DNA of 39,041 nt from an uncultured Lachnospiraceae bacterium. GTDB lineage: Bacteria > Bacillota > Clostridia > Lachnospirales > Lachnospiraceae. Below are positions 23,996-32,643 of the stretch, piece by piece. The DNA lies in NCBI GenBank assembly GCA_947246015.1, contig CAMXQE010000034.1:1-39041 (forward strand), given 5' to 3'. Below the pieces are notes generated by a model. That model ran no database searches. It was not told the DNA's origin and saw only the letters and a list, made by a program, of their open reading frames with translations. The position numbers were made by a program, and so were the translations under genes. Numbering within the stretch: the first letter of the stretch is position 1; every line of letters starts with the position of its first letter.

Positions 23996-24073
23996 GCCCC
24001 CGCCTTACCGGGAGCAAGGAATTTCAAATATACCACGAGTTAATATCATAGCATATACATTCGATATTTTCAA
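23996..24073 (-). promoter_or_regulatory. rpsF promoter and leader hairpin
   Basis: On the minus strand TTGAAA (24068-24073) is 17 bp from TATGAT (24045-24050), lying at the 3' end of the DUF951 gene. In the leader GCTCCCG and CGGGGGC (23996-24002 and 24009-24015) pair over a six-base loop. Known S6:S18 leader motifs are hairpins upstream of rpsF with CCG-containing loops or bulges; assignment here is tentative. Confidence 0.6.
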
Positions 24074-24252
24074 GGTTTTTGTTTGATTTCCTTTACATTT
24101 TTTTCTAATGCCCTGCGTGCTATCATAATCTGATGGCCGCATCCCATGCACTTCAGCCGGAAATCTGCCCCGCTGCGCAGAACCTCCCATTCCTTACTGC
24201 CGCAGGGATGCTGCTTCTTCAGCCGCAGCACGCTGCCCACTTCTATATCCAT
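24070..24252 (-). CDS. DUF951 family protein
   Basis: This 60-residue protein has the DUF951 pattern: VGSVLRLKKQHPCGSKEWEV, then FRLKCMGCGHQIMIARR. A CG..CxxCG arrangement suggests zinc or nucleic-acid binding. These small proteins are widespread next to rpsF or ychF in Firmicutes, with no settled function. GGAG lies before the ATG at 24252. Its end overlaps the -35 of the rpsF promoter, so the two are linked. Confidence 0.85.
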   Translation of the reverse strand: MDIEVGSVLRLKKQHPCGSKEWEVLRSGADFRLKCMGCGHQIMIARRALEKNVKEIKQKP

Positions 24253-24288
24253 CTTTCAGCTCCCATCCGTTCTATCTTCCGGCCGCTC

Positions 24289-25005
24289 CTATAACTGACT
24301 GAATATCTCCCCGATTGCGCCCTGTACTACCAAATCCGCCACATCATCCCGTGCCGTGGCCGTCTTATTCACCAGTACCAGCTTGTTTCCGCTGTAATAG
24401 TCAATCAGCCCTGCTGCCGGATATACCACCAGGGATGTCCCCCCGACAATCAATACATCCGCATTTTTTATGAAGCTTACCGCTTCGGACAAAACCTGCT
24501 GGTCCAGCCCCTCCTCATACAGCACCACATCCGGTTTCACGGCTCCTCCGCAGGCATCGCATACAGGCACACCTCCGAAATTTCTGATATATTCCACGTC
24601 AAAAAATTTTCCGCATTCCTCACAGTAATTACGCAGCGTAGAACCATGCAGTTCCAGTACTTTCTTACTTCCCGCCGCCTGATGCAGTCCATCGATATTC
24701 TGAGTTATGACCGCTTTCAGTTTTCCCTCGCGTTCCCATTGCGCCAGCTTCTTATGAGCCGCATTCGGCTCTGCCTCAAACCCAATCAGCTTATCCCGGT
24801 AAAACCGGTAGAACTCCTCCGGCTTCCTGCGGTAAAAAGTATGGCTCAGAATCGTCTCCGGCGGATAGTCATACTTCTGATGATATAAACCATCCACACT
24901 GCGGAAATCCGGAATCCCGCTTTCCGTAGACACTCCTGCACCTCCGAAAAATACAATGTTACTGCTCCCCTCAATCATTTGTTTCAATTGCTCTACCGGA
25001 CTCAT
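24289..25005 (-). CDS. cobB: NAD-dependent protein deacetylase (sirtuin, CobB)
   Basis: This 238-residue sirtuin removes acyl groups from lysines, using NAD. It has GAGVSTESGIPDFRS for NAD binding, TQNIDGLHQAAG with the catalytic histidine nearby in LELHGS, four zinc cysteines (YCEECG and VCDACGG), and VGGTSLVVYP. Length fits class U/III bacterial sirtuins. It is 36 bp upstream of the DUF951 gene on the same strand and may be cotranscribed. Confidence 0.95.
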   Translation of the reverse strand: MSPVEQLKQMIEGSSNIVFFGGAGVSTESGIPDFRSVDGLYHQKYDYPPETILSHTFYRRKPEEFYRFYRDKLIGFEAEPNAAHKKLAQWEREGKLKAVITQNIDGLHQAAGSKKVLELHGSTLRNYCEECGKFFDVEYIRNFGGVPVCDACGGAVKPDVVLYEEGLDQQVLSEAVSFIKNADVLIVGGTSLVVYPAAGLIDYYSGNKLVLVNKTATARDDVADLVVQGAIGEIFSQL

Positions 25006-25059
25006 ATCCTGCCTCCCGTCTCCAAACAGCTAATCCATAAGTAAACAGTTTCCCATCCT

Positions 25060-25812
25060 CTAAATATTCCCGGCCAAAAAGTCCTTTACCACACCCATAA
25101 ACTCCCGCAGCATATTATTTCCCTGCATCGAAAGTTCTGAAGGGGCAGCAATTCCATACACCTGACGATACCCGCTTTTCTTTGCGATATGAGTCGCCCG
25201 GAAAATATGGAAATTATTTGTGACAATTCCGACCGAATCGTTCTCTTTATCCAGAAATTCACTGCTGAAATCAATATTCTGGCTTGTATTACGCGACTTA
25301 TCTTCCCGCAGGATACGCTCCACCGCAATTCCCTTTTCCACGAGGTAATCATACATTCCCTGTGCTTCGCTCACATGCTCGTCGCTTCCCTGTCCTCCGG
25401 ATACAATGACCATCGTATCCGGATTCCCGTTCAGATAGTCATATGCCTTATCCAGCCGCATCTTCAATACCCTGCTTGGCCCGTTTGCCTTCATCTGTGC
25501 GCCCAGCACAATGATATAATCCAGTTTTTCTTCTCCATCTGCCATAAATCCGCTTAAAATACAGCCTTCTACCACCACGAATAAAACGCAGCCCATACAG
25601 AACAGAATCAGGAATATCCGCCTGAACCATATCGGAAGCCGCGGAATCAAAATCCCTTTTTCCATACATATGCCCCAGCTAATCAGGGCAATCCCCATAA
25701 ATCCCCATATATAATAAAAGTTCGTTCCGTGGATACCAATCAGCATGATTGCCAGAAAATACAGTATACACAAAACTCCTATTATAATTGCCGCTTTGCA
25801 CATATATTTCAT
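25060..25812 (-). CDS. DUF218/YdcF-like membrane protein
   Basis: This protein of about 250 residues has hydrophobic segments near the N-terminus (residues 5-25, 30-45 and 65-95) and an external DUF218 domain. The domain motif is DYIIVLGAQMKANGPSRVLKMRL, with VSGGQGSDEHVSEAQGM and NTSQNIDFS. ElyC, SanA and YdcF share this fold and affect envelope integrity. AAAGGAGG precedes the ATG at 25812; the ATG at 25860 is less supported. Its role here is unknown. It is followed by the sirtuin on the same strand. Confidence 0.85.
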   Translation of the reverse strand: MKYMCKAAIIIGVLCILYFLAIMLIGIHGTNFYYIWGFMGIALISWGICMEKGILIPRLPIWFRRIFLILFCMGCVLFVVVEGCILSGFMADGEEKLDYIIVLGAQMKANGPSRVLKMRLDKAYDYLNGNPDTMVIVSGGQGSDEHVSEAQGMYDYLVEKGIAVERILREDKSRNTSQNIDFSSEFLDKENDSVGIVTNNFHIFRATHIAKKSGYRQVYGIAAPSELSMQGNNMLREFMGVVKDFLAGNI

Positions 25813-25884
25813 ACTGTCCTCCTTTGAATAAAGTATAACATGCCGCCCCCTGACTGGCAAGAAAATTCATGCATAAAAGCAGGG

Positions 25885-25907
25885 AAAAGGACGGCAGGCC
25901 GTCCTTT
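25885..25907 (-). terminator. Terminator after the Bce-type permease
   Basis: GGACGG (25889-25894) pairs with CCGTCC (25899-25904) over CAGG, with AAA/TTT flanks. On the minus strand it is followed by TTTT and begins right after the permease stop codon; on the plus strand a T-rich tract also follows. Confidence 0.7.
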
Positions 25908-27950
25908 CTACTCTTTTTTACCGTTTACGATTCCATAATAGACACTCGCTGTATACCAGTAACTCAGTCCATACACTGCCGCGAACAGCAGAACCGTCCC
26001 CGCCGCACATTCAACCATCAGCCGTGTATCATAAAAATATATCGCCCCGAACAGTTTATCCACCATAAACAACCCTGCCGCCGTATGCAGCACTGCCCCG
26101 AATAACGGCAGATAAAACACAAGAAGTATCTGTTTATGAACCGTTTTCCGGATTTCACCGCCGCTCATTCCGACTTTCTGCATGACTTCGAAGTTCTCTT
26201 TGTCCTCATATCCCTCTGAAATCTGTTTATAATACATAATCAGAAGCAGACACATAAGGAATATCAGACCAAACAGCACCCCTATGAATAAAAGCCCGCC
26301 CATCATCTCCCGGCTGTCCGCCCGGTTCTCAAGGTTATTGCTAAATCCTGCATAACCCGGCTGCGTACTGCACCAGCTTCCATATTCTTCTATAAAAGCG
26401 GCTTTTTCTGCCGCGTCCCCTTCCACATCCAGCCGCAGCACCCGTTCCGTCCGTTCATCCAGGAATCCTTCCTTATCCTCTATGCCGTTTTCCGTCATCC
26501 ATCTGTCCGCCAGCCCGTTCCAGACACCCTCATCCCTGACAATCAGGAAAAATTCCCCGGAAAGGCTATTTTTTCCTGCTTTCGGCGCAATCCGCAGTTC
26601 GGCGGCTTCCTCCTTCACCGTAAATTCCTTTCCACTAAATATCACTTCGCTGTATCCGAAATCCGCCCCTTCTGAATAAATGACCACCTCTTCCTCTCCC
26701 AGCGACGCCGCCCGGTTCTCCATCCGGTTATAGTCCTCTTCCAAAAGAAGATTCACCCGGTAATTATCCTCCTGACGCGTCCGTTCCGCAAACTCTACAC
26801 CGAAAGCGTTGCCTGTTTTTCCGCAGCCAAGGGAGATTTTCCTGTAGTTTAAGTTTTCCTTTACCTGTAGTCCGTACTTTTCTTCCAGCTCACGCAGTTT
26901 TGTTCCGGACTGTTCTTCCCTGAAACCGCTTTCCCTGAAATGCGCATCCATATCAAACGGATAATTAAAGTACAGTACGCCGTCCATTCCCAGATACAGG
27001 GATGAAGTACAGACCAGCGTAATGATTACCATCGTGGAAAAAATACAGATATTCACAAGGCTCGCCGCATTCTTTTTCATCCGGCTCAACATACCGGATA
27101 CTGTTATGAAATTAGCCGGCCGGTAATAAAATCCCTTTCTCTTCTTCAGCAGTTTCAGAAAGGCAATGCTCCCCGACGTGAATATCAGATAAGTTCCCAC
27201 AATCACCAGAAATACCGCCAGGAAAAAGTTTGTAAATATAGAAGAATCCATCCTGCTTTCCATGGAAATCTTATATCCTTCTCCAAGTACCAGCACGCCT
27301 GCCGCCGCACAAAGCCAAAGAAAGCGCGGTTCTCTTTCCCCTTTTTTAGAAGCGGAAAGCAGCTCCGCCGGCCTTGACTTTCCTATCTGCATCCAGTTAT
27401 AAACCAGATTCACCATATACACCCAAAAGAAGAATACTGCTGTCTCTGCAAATGCCGCCGGATAAAAAACAAATTCCACATCCACCGGCATTCCCGTCAT
27501 CCGGAGCAGCAAAAGGAACAGGAATTTCGACAATATAATCCCGCTTATGATTCCCCCGGCCAAAACCACTCCAAACGTTATAACAGTCTCTGTCAGGAAC
27601 ATGATCCCTATATGCTTTTTTTCCAGTCCCAAAATGCTGTAGAGTCCGATTTCCTTCTTTCTGCGCTTTATCAGGAAACTATTGGCATAAAACAGAAAAG
27701 GAAGAAGGATGATTCCCAAAAGCCCCCTGCCAATCTGCAGCATTATCCAGGCATAAGCGCTTCTTGGCAGTATGCGGATTATGTCATTATGAAGTATGGA
27801 AGAAAATACAAAATAGGTAAAAACGGAAAATATACCTGCGCCAAAATAAGGATAATACACAGTTCCATTGCTCCCAACCCCTTTCCATGCAAGCCCCGGA
27901 AGAATTTTCCACAGCTTTGCCCTCTGTTCGCCCGTCGCTGTCGGTTTCAT
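25908..27950 (-). CDS. FtsX-like ABC permease, Bce-type
   Basis: This 680-residue permease has about ten membrane segments and a large external domain between two of them, the layout of BceB and VraG. N-terminal features are PYFGAGIFSVFTYFVFSS and the coupling stretch RRKKEIGLYSILGLEKKHIG. BceB-type transporters remove lipid-II-binding antibiotics or AMPs from the membrane and signal to a partner kinase. The start ATG at 27950 overlaps the ATPase stop (ATGA). A BceS-type kinase and OmpR-type regulator lie upstream, which makes the four genes one module. The actual peptide is unknown. A terminator follows at 25885. Confidence 0.9.
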   Translation of the reverse strand: MKPTATGEQRAKLWKILPGLAWKGVGSNGTVYYPYFGAGIFSVFTYFVFSSILHNDIIRILPRSAYAWIMLQIGRGLLGIILLPFLFYANSFLIKRRKKEIGLYSILGLEKKHIGIMFLTETVITFGVVLAGGIISGIILSKFLFLLLLRMTGMPVDVEFVFYPAAFAETAVFFFWVYMVNLVYNWMQIGKSRPAELLSASKKGEREPRFLWLCAAAGVLVLGEGYKISMESRMDSSIFTNFFLAVFLVIVGTYLIFTSGSIAFLKLLKKRKGFYYRPANFITVSGMLSRMKKNAASLVNICIFSTMVIITLVCTSSLYLGMDGVLYFNYPFDMDAHFRESGFREEQSGTKLRELEEKYGLQVKENLNYRKISLGCGKTGNAFGVEFAERTRQEDNYRVNLLLEEDYNRMENRAASLGEEEVVIYSEGADFGYSEVIFSGKEFTVKEEAAELRIAPKAGKNSLSGEFFLIVRDEGVWNGLADRWMTENGIEDKEGFLDERTERVLRLDVEGDAAEKAAFIEEYGSWCSTQPGYAGFSNNLENRADSREMMGGLLFIGVLFGLIFLMCLLLIMYYKQISEGYEDKENFEVMQKVGMSGGEIRKTVHKQILLVFYLPLFGAVLHTAAGLFMVDKLFGAIYFYDTRLMVECAAGTVLLFAAVYGLSYWYTASVYYGIVNGKKE

Positions 27951-28738
27951 CCTGCTTCCCCCTCTCTACTGACACTCCCGTCATTTCTATTAGCCGTCAG
28001 TACCGTCAGCGCATCCGATATCATCTTATACATTTCCTCATCGGTCTGCTTTCCCCGATAAATCTGATGAAATACGCTTCCGTCCTTAATAAACAGAACC
28101 CGCCCCGCGTGGCTTGCTGCCTGTATACTGTGCGTTACCATCAAAATAGTCTGCCCTTCCCCGTTAATATCCGCAAAGAGTTTCAGCAGCCGGTTGGACG
28201 CCTTAGAATCCAAAGCCCCTGTCGGTTCATCCGCCAGCACGATTTCCGGTTTGGTAATCAGCGCCCTGCATACCGCCGCACGCTGTTTCTGCCCGCCTGA
28301 CACCTCGTAGGGATATTTATTCAGCAAATCCGCAATTTCTAATTTTGCCGCCAAAGGCTCCAGCCGCCGCTCCATTTCCTCATATCCGGTTCCCGCCAGC
28401 ACAAGAGGCAGGAAAATATTATCCCGCAGTGAAAGACTGTCCAGTAAATTAAAGTCCTGAAAAACAAAACCCAGATGCTCCCGCCGGAACGCACACAGTT
28501 CCTTCTGCCGTATTCCTGCCAGGTTCCGCCCGTTCAGCAATACCTGCCCGCTGGTAGCCTTATCCAAAGAAGCCAGAATATTCAGCAGTGTCGTCTTACC
28601 GGAACCGGACTCCCCCATGATTGCCACATACTCCCCTTCCTCCACCGAAAAATTCACATCTCCGAGCGCCTGTACCTTAACGGCTCCCAACCGCGCCGTA
28701 TATATTTTTTTCACATTTCTCACTTCTAAAAGCGCCAT
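27947..28738 (-). CDS. ABC transporter ATP-binding protein, Bce-type
   Basis: This 263-residue ATPase has Walker A GESGSGKTTLLN, Q-loop FVFQDFNLLDSL, signature SGGQKQRAAVC, Walker B EIVLADEPTGALDS and H-loop VTHSIQAASHA. This MacB/BceA-like class partners FtsX-type permeases. I start at the ATG at 28738 (MALLEVRNVKKIY). A longer in-frame start at 28822 overlaps the predicted -10 of the promoter and so would not be transcribed. It overlaps the permease by four bases. Confidence 0.93.
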   Translation of the reverse strand: MALLEVRNVKKIYTARLGAVKVQALGDVNFSVEEGEYVAIMGESGSGKTTLLNILASLDKATSGQVLLNGRNLAGIRQKELCAFRREHLGFVFQDFNLLDSLSLRDNIFLPLVLAGTGYEEMERRLEPLAAKLEIADLLNKYPYEVSGGQKQRAAVCRALITKPEIVLADEPTGALDSKASNRLLKLFADINGEGQTILMVTHSIQAASHAGRVLFIKDGSVFHQIYRGKQTDEEMYKMISDALTVLTANRNDGSVSREGEAG

Positions 28739-28820
28739 TTCCAATCGCTTCCTTTCTTCCATACTTTTATGATTCCGGCCGGATTCTGTCGGATTCTCCT
28801 CTCCGTCCGTTTCTTCTCCC

Positions 28821-28897
28821 ATTATAAAAAAACAGGAAACGTAATGCCATATTTTCAGCTTACATTTTCCTGCTTTTACCTTACGTTTATGTAAGGT
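28821..28897 (-). promoter_or_regulatory. Promoter of the Bce-type transporter with regulator-like dyad
   Basis: On the minus strand TATAAT lies at 28821-28826 with a poor -35. About 64 bp upstream of the -10 is the dyad ACCTTAC-N6-GTAAGGT at 28878-28897. This distance and the weak -35 resemble BceR-activated promoters, so the neighbouring response regulator is the likely binder. Confidence 0.6.
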
Positions 28898-28944
28898 TTA
28901 CACGCTATTTCCCTGTCTGCTTATCGAAGGAACTTCCTGCCTTT

Positions 28945-30018
28945 TTATCCTATGTCCCCATAAGTCTGCTGTTCAAACCCTAAAATCATCCGGGTTCCCC
29001 TGCCCTCTTCCGACTCTGCCCGTATGGTATGTCCGAGGCTGTCCATAATCCTTCTGCACAGATACAGGCCGATTCCCGTAGACTTCTTATCCATCCTTCC
29101 GTTATATCCGGTAAATCCCCTTTCAAAAATACGCGGCAAATCTTCTTCACGGATTCCGATTCCCGTATCTTCGACTGCCACATATGCCGCTGCACTCCTG
29201 CATTCCCTGCCGCTGCTGTCTGTGCCGTATATGCGTATCCCGCCCGCATTCGTATATTTCAGCGCATTTGCCAGCAGCTGTTCCATTACGAATCCGAGCC
29301 ACTTCTCATCCGTAACCGCTTTGCATGAAAAATCTTCCATTGTGAACGTAAGTCCGCTTCCGATAAACAAGACACTGTACTTCTTCACCGCCCGCCTAAT
29401 TATGACAGGTACGTCATATTCTTTCAAAAGCATATCTGCCGCCAGACTGTCCAGCCTGGCATAATGCAATGCCATCTCCGCATACTGCTCTATCTTAAAA
29501 AGTTCCTCCGCCGCCTGCTTCAGATTCTCTTTTTCCTCTGCCCCGCTTTCCTCTCTCCATCTCTGCTGCAACAGCTTCAGCGCCGCAATCGGTGTCTTAA
29601 TCTGATGTATCCACATCGTATAATAGTCAGCCATATCCGACGCCTTTCCATCCAGTTCAGATATCAGGCGCCTATTCTCCCACCCCGCCCTGCGCACCAT
29701 TTCATAATACATTCCATCCGCCAGTCCTCCGGGAACCGGCAGATGGTAATCACTTTCCCCTTCTGCCGATAACGCAGTCTCCAGCTGCCTGTACTTTCTG
29801 AAGTATGTCCGCATATCAAAAACTAAAAACAGCAGAACGAAAAAAACGGATACGCACACCGCATACAGCATATTTCTGACGATTGTGTCATATCCGTACA
29901 GTCCTGCCACGGCAAAGTAAATCAAAATAATTAATACAATCAGAATCAGCCATGGGCTTCTTTCTTTTAAATAGCAAAGGAATATTCCTGCTCTGCTCTT
30001 TTTCTGACTACCGCGCAT
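28945..30018 (-). CDS. Sensor histidine kinase, Bce-type intramembrane sensor
   Basis: This 357-residue kinase has two close membrane segments (about 25-75) with no external sensor domain, which is typical of BceS-like kinases that read transporter activity. The phosphoacceptor histidine is in WIHQIKTPIAALK. The ATPase has GIGIREEDLPRIFERGFTG and STGIGLYLCRRI. I start at the ATG at 30018, where AGGTGG lies nine bases upstream. This follows the regulator stop directly; a GTG at 30030 is in frame but sits on the ribosome site. It is the second gene of RR-HK. Confidence 0.93.
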   Translation of the reverse strand: MRGSQKKSRAGIFLCYLKERSPWLILIVLIILIYFAVAGLYGYDTIVRNMLYAVCVSVFFVLLFLVFDMRTYFRKYRQLETALSAEGESDYHLPVPGGLADGMYYEMVRRAGWENRRLISELDGKASDMADYYTMWIHQIKTPIAALKLLQQRWREESGAEEKENLKQAAEELFKIEQYAEMALHYARLDSLAADMLLKEYDVPVIIRRAVKKYSVLFIGSGLTFTMEDFSCKAVTDEKWLGFVMEQLLANALKYTNAGGIRIYGTDSSGRECRSAAAYVAVEDTGIGIREEDLPRIFERGFTGYNGRMDKKSTGIGLYLCRRIMDSLGHTIRAESEEGRGTRMILGFEQQTYGDIG

Positions 30019-30019
30019 T

Positions 30020-30697
30020 TCATTTCCCACCTAACTGATAACCAACACCCTTTTTCGTCACAATCAAATCCTCTATACCCTCGCTCTCCAGTTTCTTCCG
30101 CAGCCGGTTGATATTCACGGTAAGCGTATTGTCATCCACAAAACACTCATCATCCCACAGTTTCTTCATAATGCTTTCCCTCGTCACTGCCTCGCCCGCA
30201 TGTTCAAACAACGCCTGAAGAATACGGAATTCATTTCTGGAAAGTTCTATCTTTCCGCCCTGAAACCCTAAGGACATCTCTGATACATCCAGTATAATCC
30301 CCTTATGTTCCAAAATCGTAGTCTGCCTATGGAACGCATAGGTACGCCGGAGTACTGCCTGTACTTTTGCCGCCAATACTTCCAAATCAAAGGGCTTTGC
30401 AATAAAATCATCACCGCCCATGTTGACCGCCATAACCACATTCATATTGTCAGATGCGGAAGAAATGAAAATAATCGGTACCTGTGACACTTTCCTTATC
30501 TCTCCGCACCAGTAATATCCGTTATAAAAAGGCAGTCCGATATCCATCAGCACAAGCTGGGGCATAAACCGCCCGAAAGCTCCCAGCACATTGCCGAAAT
30601 CAGTCACTGCCTCTACCTCATATCCCCATTTCCCCAAATGCCTGCCAATTTCCCCGGCTATCGTATGGTCATCTTCCACAATCAGGATTCTGTACAT
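30020..30697 (-). CDS. OmpR-family response regulator, Bce-type
   Basis: This 225-residue regulator begins MYRILIVEDDHTIAGEIG, with the phosphoacceptor Asp in LVLMDIGLPFYNGYYWC and Lys in IAKPFDLEVL. The C-terminal winged helix includes NEFRILQALFEHAGEAVTRE, then DDNTLTVNINRLRKKLES and GVGYQL. BceR-type regulators control the adjacent ABC transporter. It partners the kinase and probably binds the 28878 dyad. Spacing from the D,D-carboxypeptidase stop codon is about 65 bp with a nested hairpin. Confidence 0.94.
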   Translation of the reverse strand: MYRILIVEDDHTIAGEIGRHLGKWGYEVEAVTDFGNVLGAFGRFMPQLVLMDIGLPFYNGYYWCGEIRKVSQVPIIFISSASDNMNVVMAVNMGGDDFIAKPFDLEVLAAKVQAVLRRTYAFHRQTTILEHKGIILDVSEMSLGFQGGKIELSRNEFRILQALFEHAGEAVTRESIMKKLWDDECFVDDNTLTVNINRLRKKLESEGIEDLIVTKKGVGYQLGGK

Positions 30698-30719
30698 ATC
30701 TATCCACCATTCTGTTTCC

Positions 30720-30760
30720 CTGCCTGCTCCCGTTTGCCTGCAAACTGTCCCTGCAGGCAG
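30720..30760 (-). promoter_or_regulatory. Nested hairpin between the carboxypeptidase and regulator genes
   Basis: CTGCCTGC (30720-30727) pairs with GCAGGCAG (30753-30760). Inside, GTTTG (30732-30736) pairs with CAAAC (30741-30745). There is no T-tract. It may attenuate or process the message. Confidence 0.4.
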
Positions 30761-30762
30761 TA

Positions 30763-32022
30763 TTACGCTGTACCGGAAAACTGCTTATACATGCGCACAT
30801 GGTCGCCGATACACTTCCATCCGCCCAATTCACACTTAGCCGTAACGCAGATATATTTCTTCCCCGACTCGTCTATTCCATAACTGACCGCACAGTTCCC
30901 CGATTGATTGACATACCCGGTCTTTCCGCAGAGCACCTCGCCTCCCGTATCCTTGTCCTCGATACGCCGCAGGAACCAGTTGGACAGAAGCAGCCCTTCC
31001 GGTTCACGTTTGGTCGGAGACGTCTGATAGGTATGGGCGGATAATACATTCCGGCATGTTTCGTTGCTGATTGCGTTTTCCATTATTACAGCCATGTCAT
31101 AAACCGAGCAGTAATGATTTTCATCATAAATTCCCACACAGTTCGTAAAGTGCGCCGACCCCGACAATCCTAATTCATCCAGCTTTTCATTCATCATCTT
31201 CACAAAAGCTTCTTCCGAACCCGCCACATATTCAGCCAGCCCCATTGCCGCATCCGCACCGGAAGGCAGAATTGTGCCGTACAGCAAATCCCTTACCGTC
31301 ACCGTATCGCCCTTTTCAAATCCTGCCACGCTACAGTCATTCACAAAACAGTAATCTGTTATATCGCCCGTTATCGTAAAAGTATCGTCCAGATTATCGA
31401 TATGCTCCACCGCAACCAGCAGGGTCAGTACCTTTGTCATGGATGCCGGATTCATCCGCTCCGTCGCATTCCGCCGCATAAGGATATTCCCTGTATCCAT
31501 ATCCACAAAAATAACGTAATTACTTACGATATCATCGCCCGGCGCCATCGTTTGGCCGGTTGCATTATATTTACCAAGCAGGTGCTCCGGCGCGGGAATA
31601 TCCCTTTCCATTTCATCCGAACCGGAAACATCTCCCTCCTCTTCTTCTCCCTGTACGTCTTCATCCCCTTCTGCCGGCACATCCGTCCCCAAGACTGTCT
31701 GCACATCGCTCATACTGTCCGTGCCGCCTTCTGCATCCGCACTGCCGGCCTGCACCTTATCCATACTGTCCTCCCCTGCGGCACTCCCTTCCGCCGCCAT
31801 GGACTCCTGTACTTTTTCTTCTTCCGGACGCTTGCTGATACGATTGATTCCCAGGACAATCAATCCCACCATCAGGACAGCTGTTACCGGCATTACGAGC
31901 CGCAGAATCTTACGCTGCCTCATCTGCCTGCGTTTCTCAAGCTTCATCCTTTCCCTTCTCTGCGCCCACTGCACTCTGCGCATCCCCTCATCATCATACT
32001 GCTCTTCCATAAAAACTCCCAT
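30763..32022 (-). CDS. D-alanyl-D-alanine carboxypeptidase family protein (S11)
   Basis: This 419-residue protein has an N-terminal basic cytosolic tail and one membrane segment (about 40-58). A long acidic low-complexity linker follows (about 65-160), then the S11 domain. Motifs are SMTK (194-197) with the nucleophile, SGA at 254-256 where SxN is usual, and KTG at 367-369. It should trim D-alanine from peptidoglycan pentapeptides outside the membrane. The SxN asparagine is replaced by alanine, which I recall in some clostridial members. The start could be ATG 32022 or ATG 32010; the second has GGGAG six bases upstream. TTGCGT-17-TATAAT lies at 32067-32095. Confidence 0.9.
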   Translation of the reverse strand: MGVFMEEQYDDEGMRRVQWAQRRERMKLEKRRQMRQRKILRLVMPVTAVLMVGLIVLGINRISKRPEEEKVQESMAAEGSAAGEDSMDKVQAGSADAEGGTDSMSDVQTVLGTDVPAEGDEDVQGEEEEGDVSGSDEMERDIPAPEHLLGKYNATGQTMAPGDDIVSNYVIFVDMDTGNILMRRNATERMNPASMTKVLTLLVAVEHIDNLDDTFTITGDITDYCFVNDCSVAGFEKGDTVTVRDLLYGTILPSGADAAMGLAEYVAGSEEAFVKMMNEKLDELGLSGSAHFTNCVGIYDENHYCSVYDMAVIMENAISNETCRNVLSAHTYQTSPTKREPEGLLLSNWFLRRIEDKDTGGEVLCGKTGYVNQSGNCAVSYGIDESGKKYICVTAKCELGGWKCIGDHVRMYKQFSGTA

Positions 32023-32066
32023 GCCTTTCCCTTAACTGCAAAAAATCCATTTAACTGCGTGGTCTG

Positions 32067-32095
32067 ATTATAGCATGACAGAAAATGTAACGCAA
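32067..32095 (-). promoter_or_regulatory. Promoter of the carboxypeptidase gene
   Basis: On the minus strand TTGCGT (32090-32095) and TATAAT (32067-32072) are 17 bp apart, about 50 bp before the start codon. Confidence 0.6.
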
Positions 32096-32129
32096 CGCCT
32101 TTCCTGTCAAAAAATTTCCTCTGACAGTC

Positions 32130-32158
32130 TTGATTCCACAATCAAAAGGCGGTAATAT
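32130..32158 (+). promoter_or_regulatory. Hemerythrin promoter with overlapping dyad
   Basis: TTGATT (32130-32135) and TAATAT (32153-32158) are 17 bp apart. The -35 is half of the perfect dyad TTGATT-N4-AATCAA (32130-32145), which could be an operator. Confidence 0.5.
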
Positions 32159-32228
32159 AGAGTCATAATTACAAAATATTTATTTATGTCCAGATTATTT
32201 ACCATCCGGGCAAGAATGGAGGATTTGT

Positions 32229-32627
32229 ATGTATCAGATGAAACCGGAATATTATACGGGAGTTGACTTTATTGATCAGGAACACACCAGACTGTTCGAA
32301 CTGGCGCAGGAAACCCATGAGTTGTTATATGACAGTCTCTTAGTGGATAAATCAGACAAAATAGTGGAGCTCATATCCGAATTGATTAATTACACGAGAA
32401 CACATTTTTCCCATGAGGAAGAATATCAGAAAAGTATTAATTATCCTTACATAACCCAACATGCTGCCCAGCACCGCCAGTTTGAAGACCGGCTGGCCGA
32501 AATTGATTTAAGCTCCCTGTCGGACGATTACGAAGAACAGGACGAAACCGTTCAGGAAATTTTGGATTTTCTGGTGGATTGGCTGATTAACCATATTATG
32601 AGAGTAGATATGAAACTGGTAAAATAA
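32229..32627 (+). CDS. Bacteriohemerythrin
   Basis: This 132-residue protein has the hemerythrin diiron ligands in order: DFIDQEHTRLFELA, THFSHEEEY, HAAQHRQFEDRL and HIMRVD. Bacterial hemerythrins bind oxygen or NO, or sense and store them. GGAGG precedes the ATG at 32229, and the only other genes around it are on the minus strand, so it is monocistronic. In an anaerobe a protective or oxygen-sensing role is plausible. Confidence 0.93.
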   Translation: MYQMKPEYYTGVDFIDQEHTRLFELAQETHELLYDSLLVDKSDKIVELISELINYTRTHFSHEEEYQKSINYPYITQHAAQHRQFEDRLAEIDLSSLSDDYEEQDETVQEILDFLVDWLINHIMRVDMKLVK

Positions 32628-32643
32628 ATTACGAAATATTGAC

